This document shows positions 57,920-64,000 of a stretch of 64,000 nucleotides of DNA, in pieces. Under the pieces are notes generated by a model. The model was not told the DNA's origin and did not search any database. It saw nothing but the letters and a program-made list of their open reading frames with translations. Position 1 is the first letter of the stretch, and each line of letters starts with the position of its first letter. A program made the translations under genes and the position numbers. Origin of the DNA: SZUA-545 sp050297855 (GTDB lineage: Bacteria; Campylobacterota; Campylobacteria; Campylobacterales; SZUA-545); NCBI GenBank assembly GCA_050297855.1, contig JBNKTC010000006.1, positions 62,001-126,000 of the forward strand, written 5' to 3'.

Positions 57920-59053
57920 ATGCAATTCTCTTATCAAAACCCTACATTAATCGAATTCGGACAGGGCAAGATCGCCCGTATTTCCGAGCTGATTCCCAAG
58001 GATGCGACCGTGCTCGTGGTCTACGGCGGCGGGAGTATCAAGGCTAACGGTGTCTACGACCAGGTCACGGCGGCTCTGGGCGGTCATACGTGGTTTGAGT
58101 TCGGCGGGGTGGAACCCAACCCGACCAAGGAGACCCTGGACAAGGCGATTGCCTTCGGACGTGAGAAGGGGTGTGACTATATCCTCGCCGTGGGCGGCGG
58201 GTCGGTGCTGGACGGCTGCAAGTATATTGCCAACGCCTTCTACTATGACGGCGACGGCTGGGACCTTCTGGAGGGGAAATATACGGCAGATAAGGCCCCG
58301 CAGATCGGGGCGGTTTTGACGCTTGCCGCAGCGGGGAGCGAGTCGAATACGGGGGCGGTGATTACCCGTTCGGCGACGAAGGAGAAGCGGTTCTTCCACT
58401 CCCGGCTCTCCTATCCCCACTTCGCCGTCCTGGACCCCGATGTACTCAAGAGCCTGGACGACCGCCAGCTGGCCAACGGCCTGATCGACTCGTTTGTGCA
58501 TACGTGCGAGCAGTATCTTACCTACCGTCACGGCGGACTGGCGCAGGACTACTACGCCGAGGGGCTGCTGCGGGGTCTCCTGGAGCTGGCGGAGAGCTAC
58601 GGGCGTCAGGATGATATGTGGTATGCCAACCTCATGTGGCTGGCCAACCAGGCCCTTAACGGGCTCATCGGCCTGGGTATTCCCCAGGACTGGGCGACGC
58701 ACTTCATCGGCCACGAGTTGAGCGGTCTCTACAATATCGACCACGCCCGTACGCTGGCGATCATCCAGCCCAACCTCCTTCGCGTCCTGGTGGATGAGAA
58801 GAAGGAGAAGCTGCTGCAGATGGGTGAAAACGTCTTCAGGATGAACACGCAGGACCCCGTGGCGGTTATCGACCGGATCGAAGCCCTCTACCGCAACCTC
58901 GGTGTCGACCTGGAACTGGCCAGCTATACCGACGATCCCGAGCTTGAGCCGAAGGTGCAGGAGCTCCTGGCCCGGCACGGCTTTTCCGACTTCGGCGACC
59001 GCGGGCTGGTGAGCCGCGAGGCGGTCGCCAGGATCCTCCAGATGTCGCTCTAA
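57920..59053 (+). CDS. Iron-containing alcohol dehydrogenase (YqhD-like)
   Basis: A 377-residue dehydrogenase of the iron-containing group III family, probably an NAD(P)H-dependent aldehyde reductase. The nucleotide-binding segment VLVVYGGGSIKANGVYDQV precedes the family signature GCDYILAVGGGSVLDGCKYI. Metal-ligand positions appear in LIDSFVHTCEQYLTYRHGG, FIGHELSGLYNIDHARTLA. The length fits YqhD-type enzymes. It has AAAGG upstream and a single-gene context between two terminators. The aldehyde it serves is not clear. Confidence 0.92.
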   Translation: MQFSYQNPTLIEFGQGKIARISELIPKDATVLVVYGGGSIKANGVYDQVTAALGGHTWFEFGGVEPNPTKETLDKAIAFGREKGCDYILAVGGGSVLDGCKYIANAFYYDGDGWDLLEGKYTADKAPQIGAVLTLAAAGSESNTGAVITRSATKEKRFFHSRLSYPHFAVLDPDVLKSLDDRQLANGLIDSFVHTCEQYLTYRHGGLAQDYYAEGLLRGLLELAESYGRQDDMWYANLMWLANQALNGLIGLGIPQDWATHFIGHELSGLYNIDHARTLAIIQPNLLRVLVDEKKEKLLQMGENVFRMNTQDPVAVIDRIEALYRNLGVDLELASYTDDPELEPKVQELLARHGFSDFGDRGLVSREAVARILQMSL

Positions 59054-59218
59054 ATATACGTACCCGTCTCCCTTCCGGGGGATGGACTCTCCTCTTTCCC
59101 CCTGTTTCCATCCTGACCCCCGTTACACGTTAAAATCATTTTTTGGACAGTTTTGTGTGTTAGCATGATTTATTTTCCGAAACATCACGAACATATCCAT
59201 GTCTGATAAGGAGACACC

Positions 59219-60802
59219 ATGCCAGAGCGAATCAAGGTTGCAGGACTGAAGAATATCGGGAAGATCTACCACAATCTCTCCTACGACGAGCTGATCGAGC
59301 ACGAGCTGAAAAACGGCGAATGCGTCATGACCAGCAGCGGGGCCACGGCGGTGGACACGGGTGTCTTTACGGGGCGGAGCCCCAAGGACAAATACTTTGT
59401 CGACCACGGCGAGGCGCACAACTACATCGCCTGGGGAAACATCAACCACAAGGTGGACGAAGCACTCTTTGAGAAGCTGCTGAAAATCGCACAGGACGAG
59501 CTCTCGGGCAAGGACCTCTACATCACCGATGTCTTCTGCGGTGCCAGCAGCGATTCGCGCCACTCGGTGCGGTTCGTCTCCGAGATCGCGTGGCAGTCGC
59601 ACTTCGTCAAAAACATGTTCATCCGCCCGAGTGCCGCCGAACTGGAAAGCTTCGAGCAGGACTTCACTGTCCTCAATGCCTGTAAGACGGTGGACGATCA
59701 CTGGAAAGAGCACGGGCTAAACTCCGAGGTCTTCGTCGTCTTCGATACGGAGCGGCGCCTGGGCATCATCGGCGGGACATGGTACGGCGGCGAGATGAAG
59801 AAGGGGATCTTCTCCATGATGAACTACTGGCTGCCGATGGAGGGCAAGCTGGGGATGCACTGCGCCGCCAATGTCGGCAAGGACGGTGACTCGGCACTCT
59901 TTTTCGGACTCTCGGGGACTGGGAAGACCACCCTCTCCACCGACTCAAAACGCAAGCTCATCGGTGACGACGAGCACGGCTGGGACGACAAAGGTATCTT
60001 CAACTTTGAGGGGGGGTGCTACGCCAAGGTGATCGACCTCGACCCCAACGACGAACCGGAGATCCACGCCGCCATCAAACGGGGTGCGCTGCTGGAGAAT
60101 GTCGTGGTCCACTGCGACACGGGGCACGTCGACTACTGCGACGCCTCCAAAACGGAAAACACCCGGGTCTCCTATCCGATCGAGCACATCGAAAACCACG
60201 AGCCTTCCCTGCAGGCGGGGCACCCCAAAAACATCATCCTCCTCACCGCCGACGCTTTCGGCGTACTGCCGCCCGTATCCAAACTGACCAAGGAGCAGGC
60301 GATGTACTACTTCCTCAGCGGCTATACCGCCAAGGTCGCCGGGACGGAGCGGGGCGTCACCGAGCCCATCGCCACATTCTCCTCCTGCTTCGGCGAGGCG
60401 TTTTTGCCCCTGCACCCGACGGTCTACGCCAAGCTATTAGGCGAGAAGATCGACAAGCACAACGTCAACGTCTATCTGGTCAACACAGGCTGGACCGGCG
60501 GGGCATACGGTGAAGGTTCACGCATGAGTATCAAAGCGACCCGTGCCTGTATCGACGGCATTCTGGAAGGGACGATCGATATGGAAGACGGCCACGTTTT
60601 CGGCGTCTTCGGGCTCCACATCCCAAGCCACGTCCCGGGAGTGGACAGCAAGATCCTCAACCCGCGCAATACATGGGACGATGAGACCCAGTTCGAGATC
60701 ACCCGCGACAAGCTGGCGAAGATGTTTATCGAGAACTTCAAGAAGTATGAGAACGAGGAGCATGGGAAAGAGTATGCGGAGGCTGGGCCGGTACTGAAAT
60801 GA
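59219..60802 (+). CDS. pckA: Phosphoenolpyruvate carboxykinase (ATP)
   Basis: Interconverts oxaloacetate and PEP with ATP, the gateway to gluconeogenesis. The 527-residue protein carries the PCK signature GLSGTGKTTLSTDSKRKLIG (kinase-1a loop at about 228-240), the metal-binding IGDDEHGWDDKGIFNFEGGC, and downstream GYTAKVAGTERGVTEP and the nucleotide-binding VNTGWTGGAYGEGSRM. AAGGAGACACC precedes the ATG. It is followed by the perfect hairpin at 60808-60832. Confidence 0.97.
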   Translation: MPERIKVAGLKNIGKIYHNLSYDELIEHELKNGECVMTSSGATAVDTGVFTGRSPKDKYFVDHGEAHNYIAWGNINHKVDEALFEKLLKIAQDELSGKDLYITDVFCGASSDSRHSVRFVSEIAWQSHFVKNMFIRPSAAELESFEQDFTVLNACKTVDDHWKEHGLNSEVFVVFDTERRLGIIGGTWYGGEMKKGIFSMMNYWLPMEGKLGMHCAANVGKDGDSALFFGLSGTGKTTLSTDSKRKLIGDDEHGWDDKGIFNFEGGCYAKVIDLDPNDEPEIHAAIKRGALLENVVVHCDTGHVDYCDASKTENTRVSYPIEHIENHEPSLQAGHPKNIILLTADAFGVLPPVSKLTKEQAMYYFLSGYTAKVAGTERGVTEPIATFSSCFGEAFLPLHPTVYAKLLGEKIDKHNVNVYLVNTGWTGGAYGEGSRMSIKATRACIDGILEGTIDMEDGHVFGVFGLHIPSHVPGVDSKILNPRNTWDDETQFEITRDKLAKMFIENFKKYENEEHGKEYAEAGPVLK

Positions 60803-60807
60803 TAGAA

Positions 60808-60832
60808 GGGATTTCGGTCTGACCGAAATCCC
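60808..60832 (+). terminator. Perfect inverted-repeat terminator after pckA, copy 2
   Basis: GGGATTTCGGTC (60808-60819) and GACCGAAATCCC (60821-60832) are perfectly complementary over 12 bp with a one-base centre, followed by CATTCTCTTTTTC. Its first 15 bases match copy 1 at 57823-57837 almost exactly. It may also end the leftward transcript of the AT-rich cassette. Confidence 0.7.
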
Positions 60833-60863
60833 CATTCTCTTTTTCTCTATAATAACTAATTAC

Positions 60864-61343
60864 TCATCTGCTTCCACCGTATTGAATTTCATCTGTATAT
60901 ATCCCAATATCTTTTCTTACATCTGATAAAAAATTCATAGCTATAACTCTAAACTCTTTGAAGGAATAATGTTCTTTGCCTTCTATAGAGTTGTATAAGT
61001 AATCAATCAAATTGTTAAAAGAATCAAAAACACACTTAGGTGCAAACATGGCTAATTGTGTAGTGATTTGTAGTCTTTTTTTTTCAAAGTCAGCAAGTGA
61101 TTTCTGTAAATTATGAGTATGTTCAATAGCCATGATTAGGTCAATGATTGGATTACTTATTTCTTTATACAAATTGATTTTTTCTCTATAGTTAATTGAA
61201 CCTTTTTCATGTTCTTTTTGAAGTAACAATCTGTGAGTTTCTATTTCTTTGTCTAAAAACAATTTAGTGAGTTGCTTGATTAACCATGCAATGGTTCCCA
61301 AAATAATGGTTGCCCCTCCAAGAAACTTGATAATTTCTTCCAT
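60864..61343 (-). CDS. Membrane-anchored coiled-coil protein of the AT-rich cassette
   Basis: A 159-residue protein. An N-terminal span (about residues 7-26, FLGGATIILGTIAWLIKQL) is followed by a long helical, probably coiled-coil region (LFLDKEIETHRLLLQKEHEK, FEKKRLQITTQL). The base composition is strikingly AT-rich compared with its neighbours (about 30 % GC by eye). Unknown family; the position in an AT-rich island with a nucleotidyltransferase suggests an accessory, possibly defensive, function, but nothing in the sequence proves it. Confidence 0.7.
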   Translation of the reverse strand: MEEIIKFLGGATIILGTIAWLIKQLTKLFLDKEIETHRLLLQKEHEKGSINYREKINLYKEISNPIIDLIMAIEHTHNLQKSLADFEKKRLQITTQLAMFAPKCVFDSFNNLIDYLYNSIEGKEHYSFKEFRVIAMNFLSDVRKDIGIYTDEIQYGGSR

Positions 61344-61612
61344 AGTATTCCAATCGATAATGAAGTTAGATTATTTTATCGGAAGCTAGTAAAAATATGC
61401 TCATAAAAGAAGAAATAGATTTATATTTTAGTTTGATGCCCTCAAGTCGGGCAAGGTTATTACTTGTCTTTGGAAGTAAAAGTAAGCAAAAGAAGTGTTA
61501 GGCGGTTGTTTTGCTTTTTCCCTCCTCCGGCGCAAAAAAGAGGGGCCTGCGGAACTTGCTTTTTTGTTATGAGTTTATTTTATCTTTGGATATAAACAAT
61601 CTAGTAATTTTG
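61344..61612. other. AT-rich intergenic interval in acquired cassette
   Basis: This 269-bp stretch contains no gene I can support. It includes runs such as AAAGTAAAAGTAAGCAAAAGAAG at about 61478-61498 and a GC-rich patch (CCCTCCTCCGGCGC, CCTGCGG) around 61521-61555, a mix typical of scars between mobile segments. No transposase or integrase is visible. Confidence 0.4.
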
Positions 61613-62191
61613 TCAAAAAAAAACATGACAAACTTCAAATTCGGTGATAAACCACAAAAAAATAAAAAGAGTCACAATTATTAGAGCTCCAGCACTGAAA
61701 TTAGCATAAAGCTGAATATTTTTAGAGTCTTGATGTTGAAGTTCATTGTGAGATAGTCTAGGAAGATTTTCAGCAGTTATTTTTTCTAAAGAAAATTGAT
61801 TAACATAATTATCAATGGCTTTTTCATACGAGTTGAGAGTAGCAGGTATTTCCTGTTTTTTGGCGTATGATAATTTTGTTTTCCAATAGTCAATCTCAAT
61901 TTTTTGATAATTGTCGACTGTATAAAATATAAGAGTTAATAAAAAAGCAATCATAGAAAAGTAAATTGTTAACATTTTTATAATTATCTGCCTACTAGGT
62001 GGATTCGTAAAAAAGAAATAGGTGATGACCGGAGGAATAAGAAACAAGAAACACGAAATAAATCGACTTAGCAATATTGGAAAATCAAGTGTGAAGATTC
62101 CAAACATATGACCAAAAATAAAGAATAAAATAATGCTTTTTATAAGAGTTGAAAAAAAGTTTGAAGCGAAAGAGTGTGCCTTGTCAGACAT
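61613..62191 (-). CDS. Unknown multi-span membrane protein paired with nucleotidyltransferase
   Basis: A 192-residue membrane protein. Hydrophobic segments are at about residues 15-33, 37-62, 70-92 and 167-188, with a charged helical region between the third and fourth (WKTKLSYAKKQEIPATLNSY). It starts inside the last codons of the nucleotidyltransferase gene, overlapping by 8 bp, so the two are translationally coupled. In a classic MntA-HepT pair the partner would be a HEPN toxin; this protein is not HEPN-like. Very AT-rich. Family unknown. Confidence 0.75.
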   Translation of the reverse strand: MSDKAHSFASNFFSTLIKSIILFFIFGHMFGIFTLDFPILLSRFISCFLFLIPPVITYFFFTNPPSRQIIIKMLTIYFSMIAFLLTLIFYTVDNYQKIEIDYWKTKLSYAKKQEIPATLNSYEKAIDNYVNQFSLEKITAENLPRLSHNELQHQDSKNIQLYANFSAGALIIVTLFIFLWFITEFEVCHVFF

Positions 62192-62477
62192 ATGCTGTTT
62201 CGCTTAAGACGATCTCTTTGGCGTAGGGCTTGAGGTATTTTTGCCGTACGATGTCGACAGGCGTGTGGAGAAGGGATTCGAGCTCTTTTTTGAGGTGGGA
62301 TTTTTTTTCGTAAATCTGTGTGATGCCGTCCTGAAGTTCGATAAGGACATCCACGTCGCTTCTTTCCGAAGCTTCACCCCTGGCATAGGAGCCGAAGAGT
62401 CCGAGGATTTCGATACCGTCGTTGCGGTATTTGGATTTGAGTGAGCGAAGCGTGGAGATGATCTCTTTTTGTGTCAC
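62184..62477 (-). CDS. MntA-like minimal nucleotidyltransferase
   Basis: A 97-residue minimal nucleotidyltransferase (polymerase-beta fold). The GSxxxG...DxD motif is intact: GLFGSYARGEASERSDVDVL, with a third acidic residue in TPVDIV. Such proteins AMPylate their partner HepT in MNT-HEPN antitoxin modules. Here the overlapping downstream gene is a membrane protein instead of a HEPN RNase, so the target is unknown. GC content is intermediate between the cassette and the core genes. A GTGACACAA context surrounds the ATG at 62477; no strong ribosome site is seen. Confidence 0.88.
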   Translation of the reverse strand: MTQKEIISTLRSLKSKYRNDGIEILGLFGSYARGEASERSDVDVLIELQDGITQIYEKKSHLKKELESLLHTPVDIVRQKYLKPYAKEIVLSETAYV

Positions 62478-62540
62478 GTTAATCCTTTTACCCTCTATTA
62501 AATCTATAGATATGATACTCGATTTTTGATTAGATTGCTA

Positions 62541-62564
62541 CCCCCGGATGTGTGTTTCCGGGGG
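62541..62564 (-). terminator. Likely terminator of the ccsBA-type gene
   Basis: CCCCCGGA (62541-62548) and TCCGGGGG (62557-62564) with an eight-base loop, 16 bp beyond the leftward stop at 62581. The T-run is weak on the minus strand (TAGCAATC), so read-through into the nucleotidyltransferase is possible. Confidence 0.5.
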
Positions 62565-62580
62565 GGAGGTGAAAAGAGAG

Positions 62581-63999
62581 TTATTTTTGCAGCGGCATCA
62601 CGCTGTCGCGTTTGCGTGAAGCAAACAGCGCGACCAGCGTGACGACAAAAATCGTGTAGTAGACAAAATCCGGTACCGGGATCGGGTCTCCGGCGGCGTA
62701 GGAGTGCATACCGGAGAGGTAGTAGTTGACCCCGAAGTAGGTCATGATGATCGTCGAGAAGGCGACCGTGCTCGCCACGGCGTTGAAGTAGGCCGTTTTC
62801 ATTTTGGGGATGAACCGGGCGTGGACGATGAAGGCGTAGACCATGATGCTTACCAGTGTCCATGTCTCCTTGGCGTCCCAGCTCCAGTAGCGGCCCCACG
62901 ATTCGTTGGCCCAGACGGCTCCGAGCATGTTTCCGATGGAGATCATAACGAGGCCGATGATGATGGCCATTTCGTTGATCTTGGTCAGTTCCGCGATGGA
63001 GTGGTCGATGTTGGGGCGTTTGTCGCTTCGCAGGATGAAGAGCACCATCGTGATAAACCCGAGCAGCGCGCCCAGGGCCAGGAAGCCGTAGCTGGCGCTG
63101 ATGATACTGACGTGGATCGTCAGCCAGTAGGACTTGAGGACCGGCACGAGGTTGGTGATCTGCGGGTCCATCCAGCTCAGGTGCGCCACGAAGAGCGTGA
63201 GGGCCGCGAGGATGGAGGTGGCCGCCAGGGTCATGGAGGACTTCTTGCTGAAGAAGAGCCCGGCAAGGATCGTCGCCCAGGAGATGTAGATCAGCGACTC
63301 GTAGCCGTTGCTCCACGGGGCGTGGCCGGAGATATACCAGCGAAGTCCCAGTCCGAAGGTATGGATGACAAACGCGACCACCAGGATATAAAAGAGCACC
63401 ACCACCGGCAGTTTCATCAGCGGGTGGTTTTTGACGATGGAGATAAAGAGCACCGCCAGCAGGATAAACCCGATGATCCCGTAGACAGGGGCCAGGCGTT
63501 CGAAGATGTTGAACTTGTTAAAGACCAGTTCCGCCTGGATGATGGACGGGGCGGGGAAGAGGTCGGCGCCGTGGGCGTTCTGGTAGCCGGAGATATTGGC
63601 CAGGGCGTCATCGGCTTTTTTCCAGTCGCCGCCGGTGATCCCGTCACCGACCGATTTGAGGTAGGCCATCGTCAGCTGTTGGATGATGGCGCCGTCCGCT
63701 TTGGCAAACTGCTGCATCGCCTCGACGGGGGCGAACCACTTGTCGTTCGCGCTGCCCGCGGGGTTGGGGAAGATCTTGAAGATATCCCCGTTGTAGACCA
63801 TAAAGCAGACATTGGCCCGCTCGTCGACTTTGAGCAGCTCTTTATCGAGCTTGCTGCGGTCGATGGGGCGCGTACGGCTTACCTCTTCGAGTTTACCTTT
63901 GAGGAGGTAGCGCATCTGGCCGTCTTTGCTGAAGAAGTCGGAGAAGGCGAGGTACTTCTGGTCGGGGTCGACGCCCAGCAGCTCGTTGACGCCGGGGTG
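62581..63999 (-). CDS. ccsA: CcsBA-type cytochrome c biogenesis protein, N-terminal part outside window
   Basis: Heme handling and attachment for c-type cytochromes (System II). The visible 472 residues are the C-terminal part of a longer protein: the reading frame stays open to the window edge (HPGVNELLGVDPDQKYLAFS before the first Met at 63915). It contains a periplasmic region, then about eight membrane spans and the CcsA WWD heme-binding motif NESWGRYWSWDAKETWTLVS near the C-terminus, plus histidines such as VIHTFGLGLRWYISGHAPW. Fused CcsBA proteins of about 900-1000 residues are common in Campylobacterota, so a ResB half is expected upstream. It matches the cytochromes encoded at 25987 and 51807-53949. 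Confidence 0.9.
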   Translation of the reverse strand, partial: HPGVNELLGVDPDQKYLAFSDFFSKDGQMRYLLKGKLEEVSRTRPIDRSKLDKELLKVDERANVCFMVYNGDIFKIFPNPAGSANDKWFAPVEAMQQFAKADGAIIQQLTMAYLKSVGDGITGGDWKKADDALANISGYQNAHGADLFPAPSIIQAELVFNKFNIFERLAPVYGIIGFILLAVLFISIVKNHPLMKLPVVVLFYILVVAFVIHTFGLGLRWYISGHAPWSNGYESLIYISWATILAGLFFSKKSSMTLAATSILAALTLFVAHLSWMDPQITNLVPVLKSYWLTIHVSIISASYGFLALGALLGFITMVLFILRSDKRPNIDHSIAELTKINEMAIIIGLVMISIGNMLGAVWANESWGRYWSWDAKETWTLVSIMVYAFIVHARFIPKMKTAYFNAVASTVAFSTIIMTYFGVNYYLSGMHSYAAGDPIPVPDFVYYTIFVVTLVALFASRKRDSVMPLQK

Positions 64000-64000
64000 G

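Noticed and set aside
62184..62477. Classic MntA-HepT toxin-antitoxin module
   Set aside because: The nucleotidyltransferase matches MntA but no HEPN-domain partner is adjacent: the overlapping neighbour is a four-span membrane protein and the other side is the ccsBA-type gene. It is reported as a variant pair, not as MntA-HepT.
60864..62477. Prophage or integrative element
   Set aside because: AT-rich composition suggests transfer, but no integrase, transposase, tRNA target or direct flanking repeats can be seen.
1..64000. tRNA, rRNA, CRISPR arrays, replication origin
   Set aside because: No cloverleaf with a T-loop GGTTCRANTCC, no rRNA core segment, no regularly spaced direct repeats and no DnaA-box cluster were seen on either strand.

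Overview
The window is a 64 kb piece of a bacterial chromosome, most likely from a free-living, chemolithotrophic member of the Campylobacterota (Epsilonproteobacteria). The evidence is a 70-residue ribosomal protein S21, histidine kinases with the HHWRQPL-type H-box common in this group, an ArsS-like kinase, a fused CcsBA-type cytochrome c maturation protein, several small c-type cytochromes, a sulfide:quinone-reductase-like flavoprotein, and promoters that mostly have a clear TATAAT -10 box and no recognisable -35. Base composition looks like roughly 53-56 % GC by eye, high for the phylum, so I do not name a genus. Gene density is very high. No tRNA, rRNA, CRISPR array, insertion sequence or prophage was seen.

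Layout. 1-9.2 kb: MsrB, small unknown proteins, a YqaA-type membrane protein, a membrane-bound class III nucleotidyl cyclase, an orphan lipoprotein, arylamine N-acetyltransferase, a tightly overlapping HHH/unknown/FAH/unknown cassette and a DTW-domain tRNA-modifying enzyme. 9.2-20 kb: RlmC, three signalling proteins (two orphan histidine kinases and a PAS-GGDEF diguanylate cyclase), a B12-binding radical SAM enzyme, a YgjP-like metallopeptidase and a 33-codon membrane-peptide gene in the only gap above 300 bp. 20-32 kb: housekeeping and redox genes (HugZ-like protein, YigZ, SQR-like flavoprotein, carbonic anhydrase, PPK2, cytochrome c, MoeA, CTP synthase) and an HDOD regulator.

32-44.3 kb is the most unusual region. 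A secreted transglutaminase-like protein and a DUF4015-type glycoside hydrolase sit beside rpsU. After them comes a tight four-gene run: FecR-domain protein, CHASE2 adenylate/guanylate cyclase, a 1631-residue Sec-exported RHS/YD-repeat protein, and an exported protein made almost entirely of about 19 MORN repeats. The FecR protein and the transglutaminase-like protein share a distinctive coiled-coil motif. I infer an envelope-sensing and surface-structure module with cyclic-nucleotide output. An LPP20-like lipoprotein and a GAF/HD-GYP c-di-GMP phosphodiesterase follow.

44.8-51.7 kb carries a leftward operon gatA-guaB-metX-xseB-nitrilase-like-ThiF-like; the nitrilase homologue has lost its catalytic cysteine. 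51.8-57.8 kb holds an electron-transfer operon (DUF1924 cytochrome c, diheme cytochrome c, a cytochrome b561-diheme c fusion, CpxP/Spy-like protein) followed by its likely OmpR/ArsS two-component system and another PAS histidine kinase. 57.9-60.8 kb: iron-containing alcohol dehydrogenase and ATP-type PEP carboxykinase. 60.8-62.5 kb is an AT-rich, probably acquired cassette with a MntA-like nucleotidyltransferase overlapping an unknown membrane protein. The window ends inside a ccsBA-type gene.
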